This document shows positions 1-7,147 of a stretch of DNA of 14,116 nt, in pieces. This DNA comes from GWE2-40-63 sp050251815. GTDB taxonomy: Bacteria > Bacteroidota > Bacteroidia > Bacteroidales > SZUA-534. The notes under the pieces are model-generated. The model saw only the letters and a program-made list of their open reading frames with translations, did not search any database and was not told where the DNA came from. Positions within the stretch are counted from its first letter, which is position 1. Each line of letters opens with the position of its first letter. The position numbers and the translations under genes are program-made. Location of the stretch: assembly GCA_050251815.1 (NCBI GenBank), contig JBFWMB010000101.1, positions 1-14,116 on the forward strand, written 5' to 3'.

Positions 1-104
1 AGGTGCTCTTTGCAGCTATTCTCATCAGGAAACTGCTCGATAAATTTGATTATATTCACATCAAAAGTTTTTTGATAAGATATACATTTTTTCTTAACTG
101 GCAT
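1..104 (-). CDS. IS1595-family (ISXO2-like) transposase, N-terminal fragment, runs off the window
   Basis: Reading the minus strand from the ATG at 104-102 gives 34 codons, beginning MPVKKKCISYQ and continuing FDVNIIKFIEQFPDE then NSCKEHL, open to the window edge. The pattern of hydrophobic residues, then FPDE, then a Cys and a Leu is typical of the start of IS1595-family transposases, just before the zinc-ribbon segment (RW..G..CP.CG), which would lie outside the window. The DDE catalytic core is not present here. The ATG falls inside the terminal inverted repeat (98-128), a compact arrangement with almost no leader between the IS end and the gene. Family assignment rests on motif recall from a short fragment, reinforced by the C-terminal fragment and matching repeat at the other window end. 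The fragment is partial because of the window edge; nothing visible says the gene is broken. Confidence 0.75.
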   Translation of the reverse strand, partial: MPVKKKCISYQKTFDVNIIKFIEQFPDENSCKEH

Positions 105-128
105 AATCGCGACGAATCAAATTAAGTA
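98..128 (-). repeat. Terminal inverted repeat of the left IS1595-like copy (transposase 5' end)
   Basis: Read on the minus strand from 128 inward, this 31-nt end matches the plus-strand end at 13985-14015 at 23 of 31 positions by eye, ungapped. Shared blocks are TGATT-n-GTC and ATTAT-n-CCAG. This pairs the two IS ends as right and left termini of the same element type. The outer boundary is placed at about 128, because similarity stops there. The transposase start codon lies within the repeat. Confidence 0.7.
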
Positions 129-149
129 TTAAAGAAGTTTAAAAACTTA

Positions 150-157
150 TATATTTG
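150..157 (+). promoter_or_regulatory. -7 promoter element (TATATTTG) for the MORN-repeat gene
   Basis: TATATTTG is an exact match to the Bacteroidota primary-sigma -7 consensus TAnnTTTG. No TTG/TTTG is visible about 19-22 nt upstream; that position (around 125-131) coincides with the end of the left IS copy. Transcription would start at about 163-165, which excludes the upstream GTG at 157 as translation start and favours ATG 178. Confidence 0.6.
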
Positions 158-177
158 TGTTTAAAATGAATTTTACC

Positions 178-1890
178 ATGCGCATAAAACATGCTATTAT
201 CTTATCGGGTTTATTATTTATAAGTGTATGGAGCTTTAGTCAGCAAACATTTCACAGAAATGGAACGCTTGCCAGCAAAGGAGCTTTAAATAGGGGAAAG
301 GAACAGGGTTTATGGACTTATTACGATAGCCTGGGAGTAAAATTGCAGGAAACTGAATTTAATAATGGAGTGGTTCAGGGTAAGCTGACCTATTTTTTCC
401 GTAACGGGAATATTGAGAACCAGGGAACTTTTGAAAACGGGATTCTAAACGGGTTTTATTTTGAAAACTATATAACCGGAAAATATAGGGTGACGGGTTA
501 TTATAATCAGGGTCAAAAAGATAGTGTCTGGACGTATTACACAGCACAGGGAAATAAAATAAAACAGGAAAAATACAATGTCGATACGGTATTGCTCCTT
601 AATTATTGGGATAAAGACGGAAAACAACTGGTAGAAAATGGCTCGGGTATTTTTGTCAGTTATTATCAAAATGGACAGATTGAAGAAACCGGACCCTATA
701 AAAATGGCCGTCCAAACGGTTATTGGAAACGCTATTATATAAACGGACAAATGATTTCGTCGGGTCATTACAAAGATGGAATTGAAACCGGGAAATGGCT
801 CTCATATTACCGAGATGGGAACTTGCTGAGTGAAATAAATTACGAAAACGGATACAACATCAGGTATTATCAGAATGGCCAAAAAGAGATGGAAGGCATT
901 ATTCGTGAAGGGGAAAAAGACAGCATCTGGAATTATTGGTATCATGATGGGAAACCCAAGTTGGAAGTTGGTTATAAATTAGGAATTAAGTGGGGAAAAC
1001 AAACCGATTGGTTTGCATCGGGGCAGAAAGCCAGTGAAATACATTTTGAAAATGGGAAAAAGCAGGGTAAAGCCATTTGGTGGAACCAAAACTCTAAACC
1101 CGACATGGAAGGCAATTTTGTTGCTGATGCGCAGGATGGTTTGTGGACCTATTACCGTACCGACGGGAAAAAAGGCAACGAGGGGTATTATAAAAACAAT
1201 CAGATGCATGGCTTGTGGACTTATTGGTATGCCAACGGTGAAATGTGGAAACAAGGGAATTATAAAAATGGCTTACGCGATGGTCATTGGATAATTTATT
1301 ACGAGAACAAACAAAAATTTCACGAAGGTGATTTTATTGATGGTAAGGAAGTGGGTTTTTGGCAGCGTTGGTATGAGAATGGAAAGCTGGAGATGACCGG
1401 ATATTTTGATGCCGGACAAATGGACAGTTTATGGCAAGCCTGGTTCGACGACGGAACAAGAAATTATAAGCTTACCTACCGGAAAAACATGAAGCATGGT
1501 ACCGCTACCTACTGGTACCGCAACGGAAATAAACGTCTTGAAGAAAACTACAAAGACGGTTTGTTACATGGCCCATATGCAACTTGGCGATTCGATGGAA
1601 CCAAAATAATTGAAGGATCTTATTTTGAGAATCTGAAAAACGGTACATGGCGCTATTACAATGAATACAATAAAATGCTACGCCTTGAAAATTATGTTAA
1701 GGGCATGGAAGATGGACTGTGGCAGACCTGGTATAAAGAAGGACCGCTACAGAGTGAAATATCCTATAAACAGGGGAAGAAACACGGCACGGTAAAGTAT
1801 TTAAAGATTAGAGGGGAAATCCTTTACGAAGGGATTTATAAAAACGATGTGGAAGTAAAGGTAAAGACTGATAACCGAAAGCCTCGATAA
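178..1890 (+). CDS. Secreted MORN/YwqK-type repeat protein (about 22 repeats)
   Basis: This is a 570-residue protein with an N-terminal signal peptide (basic MRIK, hydrophobic core, cleavage near SFSQ-Q), so it is probably exported. The rest is a tandem array of about 22 units of 22-23 residues with the pattern G-x-W-x-x-Y-Y-x-(N/D)-G followed by an acidic residue and a (Y/F)-x-x-G turn, as in the 'toxin-antitoxin system YwqK family antitoxin'/MORN-repeat-variant families. Despite that database name, no toxin gene lies beside it. Such arrays form extended beta-hairpin solenoids and are usually thought to act as binding scaffolds; the ligand is unknown. In-frame starts exist at GTG 157 and ATG 166, but the -7 element at 150-157 overlaps the first and would leave the second nearly leaderless. 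ATG 178 also gives the best signal peptide. The gene is alone on its strand, ends in a shared terminator and converges on the aldolase gene. Family call is firm; function is unknown. Confidence 0.85.
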   Translation: MRIKHAIILSGLLFISVWSFSQQTFHRNGTLASKGALNRGKEQGLWTYYDSLGVKLQETEFNNGVVQGKLTYFFRNGNIENQGTFENGILNGFYFENYITGKYRVTGYYNQGQKDSVWTYYTAQGNKIKQEKYNVDTVLLLNYWDKDGKQLVENGSGIFVSYYQNGQIEETGPYKNGRPNGYWKRYYINGQMISSGHYKDGIETGKWLSYYRDGNLLSEINYENGYNIRYYQNGQKEMEGIIREGEKDSIWNYWYHDGKPKLEVGYKLGIKWGKQTDWFASGQKASEIHFENGKKQGKAIWWNQNSKPDMEGNFVADAQDGLWTYYRTDGKKGNEGYYKNNQMHGLWTYWYANGEMWKQGNYKNGLRDGHWIIYYENKQKFHEGDFIDGKEVGFWQRWYENGKLEMTGYFDAGQMDSLWQAWFDDGTRNYKLTYRKNMKHGTATYWYRNGNKRLEENYKDGLLHGPYATWRFDGTKIIEGSYFENLKNGTWRYYNEYNKMLRLENYVKGMEDGLWQTWYKEGPLQSEISYKQGKKHGTVKYLKIRGEILYEGIYKNDVEVKVKTDNRKPR

Positions 1891-1891
1891 T

Positions 1892-1919
1892 AAAAAAGCC
1901 GGACACGTCCGGCTTTTTT
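1892..1919. terminator. Bidirectional intrinsic terminator between convergent genes
   Basis: A perfect 12-bp stem (six A, GCCGGA, loop CACG, TCCGGC, six T) lies 1 nt after the MORN-repeat stop codon and 18 nt beyond the aldolase stop. The A-tract and T-tract on the two arms make it Rho-independent in both directions, serving both convergent transcripts. Confidence 0.9.
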
Positions 1920-1937
1920 ATTGCAAAATTCAGTGTT

Positions 1938-3017
1938 TTAATTCCTGTTGATAGCATTCAAATCTTCAAATGCGATTTTTAAACGGGCAATCATGGATTC
2001 TTCGCCAGCGCGCAACCAAACCCTTGGGTCGTAGTATTTCTTGTTTGGTTTATCGTCGCCTTCGGGGTTACCAATTTGTCCCTGAAGGTATCCTTCGTTC
2101 TTTTTATAATAGTTCATAACACCTTCCCAGGTTGCCCATTGGGTATCGGTATCAATATTCATTTTAATTACACCATAGCTAATGGCCTCGCGAATTTCAG
2201 CCTGGGTTGATCCCGAACCACCATGGAATACAAAGTTTACAGGTTTTTCACCGGTTTTGTATTTTTCCTGAATGTATTTCTGCGAGTTGTCAAGAATTTT
2301 TGGTGTTAATACCACGTTACCTGGCTTATAAACCCCGTGTACATTTCCAAATGATGCCGCAATGGTAAAGTTTGGCGAAATTTTATTCAGTTCTTCGTAA
2401 GCATAAGCTACGTCTTCAGGTTGGGTGTAAAGCTTGGCATTGTCAACATCAGAGTTATCCACACCATCTTCTTCACCTCCGGTAATACCTAACTCAATCT
2501 CGAGCGTCATTCCCATTTTGCTCATGCGTTTCAGATAGGTTTTGCATATCTCAATGTTTTCTTCCAGTGGTTCTTCCGAAAGGTCTAACATGTGTGAGCT
2601 AAACAACGATTTTCCTGTTTCGGCAAAATGTTTTTCACCGGCATCGAGTAGTCCATCAATCCAGGGCAGTAATTTTTTTGCTGCGTGGTCGGTATGCAGG
2701 ATTACAGGAACGCCATAAGCTTCGGCTAACAGATGCACATGTTTGGCTCCTGCAACAGCACCCAGTATAGCGGCTTGTTGTCCATCGAGTTTTAATCCTT
2801 TACCGGCATTAAATACGGCTCCGCCATTTGAGAATTGAATAATAATTGGCGAATTCACAACTTTGGCCGCCTCCATTACGGCGTTTATAGAGTTGTTGCC
2901 AACTACATTAACTGCCGGTAGAGCAAAGCCGTTGGCTTTTGCAATGCGGAATACTTCTGACACATCGCTACCAGTGACAACCCCTGGTTTTACCTTGTCA
3001 AAAATTTTTTCACTCAT
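1938..3017 (-). CDS. fbaA: Class II fructose-bisphosphate aldolase (class IIA)
   Basis: A cytoplasmic zinc enzyme of glycolysis and gluconeogenesis: reversible cleavage of fructose 1,6-bisphosphate to dihydroxyacetone phosphate and glyceraldehyde 3-phosphate. At 359 residues it matches the length of E. coli FbaA and aligns with it by recall almost end to end. The signature HTDHAAKKLLPW (108-119) supplies the catalytic Asp110 and zinc ligand His111. LEIELGITGGEEDGVD (172-187) contains Glu175 and the loop acid Glu183. NVHGVYKPGNVVL (225-237) contains zinc ligand His227, and FHGGSGS (264-270) contains His265. NIDTDTQWATW (287-297) is the phosphate-binding segment. All expected active-site residues are present; the Cys following the HTDH motif in E. 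coli is Ala here. It has its own promoter within 3065-3098 and shares a terminator with the convergent upstream gene. No Shine-Dalgarno is visible. Nothing suggests transfer. Confidence 0.97.
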   Translation of the reverse strand: MSEKIFDKVKPGVVTGSDVSEVFRIAKANGFALPAVNVVGNNSINAVMEAAKVVNSPIIIQFSNGGAVFNAGKGLKLDGQQAAILGAVAGAKHVHLLAEAYGVPVILHTDHAAKKLLPWIDGLLDAGEKHFAETGKSLFSSHMLDLSEEPLEENIEICKTYLKRMSKMGMTLEIELGITGGEEDGVDNSDVDNAKLYTQPEDVAYAYEELNKISPNFTIAASFGNVHGVYKPGNVVLTPKILDNSQKYIQEKYKTGEKPVNFVFHGGSGSTQAEIREAISYGVIKMNIDTDTQWATWEGVMNYYKKNEGYLQGQIGNPEGDDKPNKKYYDPRVWLRAGEESMIARLKIAFEDLNAINRN

Positions 3018-3064
3018 AATGTTGATTTATTAATTATAACTATTGTTTTATCTAAAATTCGAGG

Positions 3065-3098
3065 CAAATATATTAATTTGAAAACAGTTTCTGGCAAA
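3065..3098 (-). promoter_or_regulatory. Promoter of the aldolase gene (TTTG / TATATTTG)
   Basis: On the minus strand TTTG (3098-3095) is followed after 22 nt by TATATTTG (3072-3065), an exact -7 TAnnTTTG element. This leaves a leader of about 40 nt before ATG 3017. The -33 element abuts the stop codon of the preceding gene at 3099, so aldolase has its own promoter although it is co-directional with the upstream pair. Confidence 0.7.
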
Positions 3099-3626
3099 TT
3101 ATTCAACACAAGTTAACGCTTCAATTAGCTTTGTTTGTTTTGACCCTTTTATTTCTTCCTCAACCCATCCTGAAACCAAATAGTACCTAAATTTTATCAA
3201 TGGGCTGCTTTTTAAGGTCTGGTATTGACTGTCGGACAATTTAAAAATAAGTAGAGCCAATCCGGTGTCGAAGGTATCCATTTTGGTTGAATCGCTTGGC
3301 ATTGTTCTAGGAAAAAGAATGATTTCTTCACCGCTTTCGGGTACCAGAACAATCTCTCTTTCCTCCTGAATTACGTTGTTGCTGTATTTGTAATATTGAA
3401 GTTTTAAGTACTTGTGTGGGCCAATGCATTGGGCTTTTATGTAAACGGGTTGTCCATTAATCCGGCAGAGTAATTCAGGGCGGGTTATTTTAACCTGGAA
3501 TTCGGTAATGGCATCAACCTCATTTTTTTCGTAGCTGCATTTCTGACCCATAATTAACGAGGGAAATAGCATCAGCGCCACAAAAACTAGTTTTTGAATT
3601 CTTTTTATATATGATTTTGCATACAT
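3099..3626 (-). CDS. Small secreted protein of unknown function
   Basis: I do not recognise a family. The 175-residue product starts with a basic stretch (KSYIKRIQK) and a hydrophobic segment at about residues 13-26 ending LIMGQ, a good Sec signal peptide with likely cleavage at Gly-Gln. The first Cys (residue 30) is not in a lipobox. The mature part of about 148 residues has few Cys (30, about 54, about 67 and near the C-terminus), alternating beta-like segments and no transmembrane helix, suggesting a small beta-rich periplasmic or secreted domain. It begins 5 nt after the stop of the PAS/pseudocyclase gene, so the two are almost certainly co-transcribed. Its stop lies directly against the aldolase promoter and no terminator is visible, so some read-through into aldolase is possible. 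Confidence 0.7.
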   Translation of the reverse strand: MYAKSYIKRIQKLVFVALMLFPSLIMGQKCSYEKNEVDAITEFQVKITRPELLCRINGQPVYIKAQCIGPHKYLKLQYYKYSNNVIQEEREIVLVPESGEEIILFPRTMPSDSTKMDTFDTGLALLIFKLSDSQYQTLKSSPLIKFRYYLVSGWVEEEIKGSKQTKLIEALTCVE

Positions 3627-3631
3627 CAGGG

Positions 3632-4861
3632 TTATAGCTTTGACAATAGGTGCATGAACTTGGTATTGGGGTGAATGCCTTTTGCATCTTTGGCAAATTC
3701 GGCAACAATGCCCTGTAATTCGTAGAGTTTTAGTTCATCATTAGCACCCATTGATACGGTTCCTTTTTCGGAGCAGGTAAAATAATTTTCAATTTCGAGC
3801 AGGGTACTTTCTGAAAGATAAATGCTGCCGGGTTCACTGAGTCCTTCTATAGCATGGGCAATGGTTACGGTATCGCCCCAAACATCATACGACAGTTTAT
3901 TTTTTCCCACCACGCCGGCAATTACTTTTCCGGTATGAATACCTATGGCATATTCAAACAGGGGCAAGTTTAATTTAGCACGCCGGGAATTTATTCTTTT
4001 TAATTTTTCATCAATTTCCAAGGCTGCCAGCACTACATCAATGGGGTTACTCTTATTGCGTAAGGGAACACCTCCGGCTCCAAGATAAACACCACCTACA
4101 GTTTTAATTTTTTCGACAAAATGTTTTTCCAGAATGGTATCAAATTTTACCAGGCTTTCGTGCAGTTGGGTAACCAGTTCGTCTATGGGTATTCGTTCAG
4201 AGAGGTTAAAAAAATTCCGGATGTTGAGGTGCAGCAGGGTAACTTTTTTATAATGACGCGGAGCCGCATAGCCCTTCTTTTTTAATTGAATGGCTACCTC
4301 ATAGGGAATAACTTTGTTTAAAACTTCTTCGGAACGTTCTTTGGCAATTTCGAGTGCCTTTTTTTGTTCGTAAAGCTCTTCAATTTGTTCTTCAACATAA
4401 TCTTTTACCGATTCCAGGTGTTCGGTTAATGTTTGTGTATTTTCCCAACGTTGTTTTAGTTCTTCTTCTACTTCTTTTTGCTGGGTTATGTCGAACTCAA
4501 TCACAATAAATCGTTCTACATTATCGTCGTGGCTTTTAACGGGTGTCAGGGTCGATTGAATCCACTTTTTCTGGCCAGTTGGTGTAGTAATAATCCGCGA
4601 AAAACTGAACGATGAATTCTTTTTAAAGAAATTACGGTCGGTGTCTCGTATTACTTTTATAAAACTGCTGCTGTCGTCCGATTTTTTTTTCTTGTATTCA
4701 TCCAGGGTATAACCATAAAGGTGACTAAAGCCTTGATTAGCCCATTGTATGTCGCCGGTTTCTGATAATATGAGTATGGAGTTGTCGGCCGAACGGGCAA
4801 TAGAAGCCAGTAGTTCAAGCTCCTGTAATTTATCGTTGGCTATTTTGGTGGTGTCCTGCAT
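3632..4861 (-). CDS. PAS domain plus degenerate class III nucleotide cyclase homology domain
   Basis: A 409-residue cytoplasmic signalling protein with no membrane segment. Residues about 15-125 form a PAS/PAC sensor (DIQWANQGFSHLYGY; RFIVIEFDITQQKEVEE). Residues about 128-182 are a Lys/Glu-rich coiled coil. Residues about 200-385 are a class III adenylate/guanylate cyclase homology domain (KKVTLLHLNIRNFF; EKIKTVGGVYLGAGGVP; AIGIHTGKVIAGVVG; YDVWGDTVTIAHAIEG). The key residues are gone. The first metal Asp is Asn213, the second (usual KT-I-G-D) is Gly257, and the transition-state Asn and Arg of WG..VN.A.R are Thr333 and Ala337. The DNA codons AAC, GGT, ACC and GCT were checked. Fold signatures remain, including Lys253 before the second metal site, so it probably does not make cyclic nucleotide as a homodimer. 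More likely it binds a nucleotide, pairs with another cyclase, or is a PAS-driven regulator; these roles are inference. It leads an operon with the small secreted protein 5 nt downstream. Confidence 0.88.
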   Translation of the reverse strand: MQDTTKIANDKLQELELLASIARSADNSILILSETGDIQWANQGFSHLYGYTLDEYKKKKSDDSSSFIKVIRDTDRNFFKKNSSFSFSRIITTPTGQKKWIQSTLTPVKSHDDNVERFIVIEFDITQQKEVEEELKQRWENTQTLTEHLESVKDYVEEQIEELYEQKKALEIAKERSEEVLNKVIPYEVAIQLKKKGYAAPRHYKKVTLLHLNIRNFFNLSERIPIDELVTQLHESLVKFDTILEKHFVEKIKTVGGVYLGAGGVPLRNKSNPIDVVLAALEIDEKLKRINSRRAKLNLPLFEYAIGIHTGKVIAGVVGKNKLSYDVWGDTVTIAHAIEGLSEPGSIYLSESTLLEIENYFTCSEKGTVSMGANDELKLYELQGIVAEFAKDAKGIHPNTKFMHLLSKL

Positions 4862-4923
4862 AAATCTTTTTAAGGCATTTGTGGGAAAGGTTAAAAATAC
4901 AAAATATTCTATTATTCTTTTAG

Positions 4924-4931
4924 TAATTTTG
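4924..4931 (+). promoter_or_regulatory. Weak candidate -7 element (TAATTTTG) upstream of cyclophilin
   Basis: TAATTTTG matches TAnnTTTG, but no TTG/TTTG is found at the right distance upstream, and it would leave a leader of about 125 nt. It is the only exact -7 match on the plus strand in the 200-nt divergent region 4862-5061. No exact minus-strand match for the pseudocyclase gene was found there. Confidence 0.25.
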
Positions 4932-5061
4932 CAAAACCTTAGTGTAAAATCAGGTTTTTCTGAAACGAAACCGATTTTAAATTGTTCACAAGTTATTGCT
5001 TTAAAATCAATTGGTTTTGGGGCTTATTGAAAATAGTTTAACTTTTTAAATTTATATAAGC

Positions 5062-5499
5062 ATGAAAAAAGCAGCCATACACACGGCAAAAGGAGTAATG
5101 AATGTGGAGTTTTTTGAGAACGATGCTCCAAATACCGTCGACAATTTTATTACACTGGCTAAAAAGGGTTTTTATGATGGTTTGACCTTTCATCGGGTGA
5201 TTCCTAATTTTGTGATTCAGGGAGGTTGCCCGAATGGAACAGGTAGCGGCGGACCGGGATACAAAATTAAATGCGAGCTTACCGGGGGTAATCAATACCA
5301 CGATCGGGGAGTTTTGTCCATGGCACATGCCGGAAGAGACACCGGAGGGTCTCAGTTTTTTATCTGCCACAATCGCGAAAACACAGCCCATCTCGACCGC
5401 AACCATACCTGTTTTGGTAAAGTTTATGAAGGGCTTGAGGTTATCGATGCCATACGTGCAGGCGATATTATTGAGAAAATTGAAATTTTCGAAGAATAA
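5062..5499 (+). CDS. Peptidyl-prolyl cis-trans isomerase, cyclophilin type
   Basis: A 145-residue single-domain cyclophilin without signal peptide, so a cytoplasmic proline isomerase assisting protein folding. The core signature FHRVIPNFVIQGG (43-55) carries the catalytic Arg45, Phe50 and Gln53. SMAHAGRDTGGSQFFI (86-101) and the HLDRNHTCFGKV segment (110-121) follow. The Trp that confers cyclosporin A sensitivity on human CypA (WLD..H..FG) is His110 here, so drug binding should be weak, as in many bacterial cyclophilins. Start: ATG 5062 begins the first beta strand directly (MKKAAIHTAKGVM), as expected for the short bacterial type. It is followed 17 nt after the stop by its own terminator, so it appears monocistronic, divergent from the pseudocyclase gene. 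Confidence 0.95.
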   Translation: MKKAAIHTAKGVMNVEFFENDAPNTVDNFITLAKKGFYDGLTFHRVIPNFVIQGGCPNGTGSGGPGYKIKCELTGGNQYHDRGVLSMAHAGRDTGGSQFFICHNRENTAHLDRNHTCFGKVYEGLEVIDAIRAGDIIEKIEIFEE

Positions 5500-5516
5500 G
5501 AAGGTTAACATAAGGT

Positions 5517-5541
5517 AAAAGTCGGAATATTTCCGGCTTTT
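5517..5541 (+). terminator. Intrinsic terminator after cyclophilin
   Basis: An 11-bp stem, AAAAGTCGGAA / loop TAT / TTCCGGCTTTT, with one G-T wobble, is followed by ATTTTT. It lies 17 nt after the cyclophilin stop and upstream of the GT39 promoter. Confidence 0.85.
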
Positions 5542-5578
5542 ATTTTTACCCCTTGTGGCCTGGGTTCTGCTGTGTCTG

Positions 5579-5608
5579 TTTGAGCCATTAAAAATATCTG
5601 TATATTTG
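5579..5608 (+). promoter_or_regulatory. Promoter of the GT39 glycosyltransferase gene
   Basis: TTTG (5579-5582) is followed after 18 nt by TATATTTG (5601-5608), a close match to the Bacteroidota TTTG / TAnnTTTG promoter. Transcription would start at about 5614, giving a leader of roughly 20 nt to ATG 5633. An in-frame GTG at 5555 lies upstream of this promoter and can be dismissed as the start. Confidence 0.75.
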
Positions 5609-5632
5609 CCCTTTAAAAATGCATTTTCATCG

Positions 5633-7081
5633 ATGAAAAAAGCGCTTCTTTTTATTGTAGTTTTTAACCTGGTACGGTTACTTTTTCTTCCCTTTATGGG
5701 GATGATGCCCCAGGATGCTTATTATTATTTTTATTCCGAACACCTTTCACTTTCCTATTTTGACCACCCGCCTATGGTGGCTTACATGCTGTATTTGTTT
5801 AGTCTGGTTTTTGGTAAAAGTGTAATTACCATTAAATTGGCCGATTTTGTTATTACAGTAGGCACCCAATGGGCATTCTTTGCTTTTTCGTCAAAAATTC
5901 TGCGAAGCGAACGCAAATACACCAGTTGGATACTGCTGACATCAACCTTATTAATTTCAAGCCTTTCGATGGTTACTACCCCCGATGTGCCCCTTTTGTT
6001 GTTTTGGGTGTTGAGTTTAAATTCACTGTATGTTGCACTATTCAGGAAGAATAACTGGCATTGGATATGGGCGGGTATTTTTATGGGCCTGGCTTTCGAC
6101 AGCAAATACACAGCTTTGGCAATTCCTGCGGGCTTGTTTTTGTTTCTCGTTTTTTCAGGACGTTACCGGGGTTATTTACAATCCATCTGGCCTTATTTGT
6201 CGGGTGCCTTAATGGTGTTGACCGCCTGGCCGGTAATTCAGTGGAACATCGATAACGAATTTGCTTCGTTTGTTTTTCAGTCTTCGGAACGGGCCGAAAC
6301 CATTTCCGGAATTACCCTTCATAATTTTTTTGGATTGGTAGGTACACAGCTGTTTTTGCTCTTACCAGTTGGTTTTGCCGGTTTATGGTGGGTGGCTTAC
6401 AAGTATTTCCGGCGTATTTTTATCAAACCCAATCAGGTGAATCCTGAATTGTGGTTTTTATTGGCTTTCTTTTTGCCCATGTTTATGGGGTTTTACATGA
6501 TATCGTTTTTTTATTGGGTAAAACTAAACTGGTTAATGCCAGCCTACATCTCAGGAATCATAATTTTGGCCCGCTACCTCGACAAAAAATGGATAAAATG
6601 GCAGTTGGTTTTTAGCGGTGTTTTTCATGTGCTGGTGATGATTGAGGTGCTTTTTTATCCCTTTCCCATCAAAAGCGACGATACCTGGTTTGGGTGGAAA
6701 GATTTTGCAAACCAGACCGAAGCCTTATGGAGCAAACACCCCGATGCTTTTGTGTTTTCTGAAGATAACTACAAAACCACGGCACAACTGATGTTTTTTA
6801 CTAACAAAAAAGTATATGGGCGCAATGTAATTGGCAAGAATGCTCTGCATTACGATTATATTGGCGACGATTTAAACCAACTGAAAGGAAAGAACGCCAT
6901 ATTTATTGATTCACACCGGCGTTTTTCTGATGATATGAAAGGCGGTGAAAACCTTCCGGTAATTAATCAGTATTTTGATTCGTATCAGGAACTTGACCCC
7001 ATATTGATAAAACACCGGGGTAAGACCGTGCGTAAATTTGCCGTGTATTATTGCATCAATTATAAAGGAATCGAACCCTAA
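5633..7081 (+). CDS. GT39-family (ArnT/PMT-like) membrane glycosyltransferase
   Basis: A 482-residue polytopic inner-membrane protein of the GT-C superfamily. Such enzymes transfer a sugar from a polyprenyl-phosphate donor to an extracytoplasmic acceptor. The first hydrophobic helix (about 4-24) is followed by the conserved external loop with QDAYYYF (Asp28, presumed catalytic acid) and YFDHPP (42-47), the family hallmark. TPDVPL (116-121), FDSKYT (155-160) and KLNWLMPAY (297-305) are further GT39/PMT_2 landmarks. Roughly ten hydrophobic segments extend to about residue 342, after which a soluble C-terminal domain of about 140 residues begins (DDTWFGWKDF...SEDNYKTTAQLMFF), as in bacterial family members. 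Donor and acceptor cannot be read from sequence; lipid A, protein and glycan acceptors all occur in the family. No glycan genes are adjacent except the Wzz/Wzy pair 2.3 kb away. No terminator is seen before the EF-P promoter. Confidence 0.88.
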   Translation: MKKALLFIVVFNLVRLLFLPFMGMMPQDAYYYFYSEHLSLSYFDHPPMVAYMLYLFSLVFGKSVITIKLADFVITVGTQWAFFAFSSKILRSERKYTSWILLTSTLLISSLSMVTTPDVPLLLFWVLSLNSLYVALFRKNNWHWIWAGIFMGLAFDSKYTALAIPAGLFLFLVFSGRYRGYLQSIWPYLSGALMVLTAWPVIQWNIDNEFASFVFQSSERAETISGITLHNFFGLVGTQLFLLLPVGFAGLWWVAYKYFRRIFIKPNQVNPELWFLLAFFLPMFMGFYMISFFYWVKLNWLMPAYISGIIILARYLDKKWIKWQLVFSGVFHVLVMIEVLFYPFPIKSDDTWFGWKDFANQTEALWSKHPDAFVFSEDNYKTTAQLMFFTNKKVYGRNVIGKNALHYDYIGDDLNQLKGKNAIFIDSHRRFSDDMKGGENLPVINQYFDSYQELDPILIKHRGKTVRKFAVYYCINYKGIEP

Positions 7082-7083
7082 AC

Positions 7084-7113
7084 TTGCGATTTAAATCATT
7101 TGATTTATTTTTG
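7084..7113 (+). promoter_or_regulatory. Promoter of efp
   Basis: TTG (7084-7086) is followed by a 19-nt spacer and TATTTTTG (7106-7113), which matches TAnnTTTG. The -33 element begins 2 nt after the GT39 stop codon. The predicted leader before ATG 7148 is about 28 nt. Confidence 0.75.
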
Positions 7114-7147
7114 CAGCAAATTTTGTTAACAGAATTATTTATATCAT

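Noticed and set aside
445..768. Long minus-strand open frames opposite the MORN-repeat gene, and similar opposite-strand frames elsewhere
   Set aside because: They mirror clearly coding plus-strand genes, have no family features and are shadow frames.
178..1890. Antitoxin of a toxin-antitoxin system, from the YwqK family name
   Set aside because: The protein has a signal peptide and about 22 repeats and no neighbouring toxin gene; the database family name is not functional evidence.
3632..4861. Active adenylate cyclase
   Set aside because: Both metal-binding Asp positions and the transition-state Asn/Arg positions are substituted, checked at codon level.
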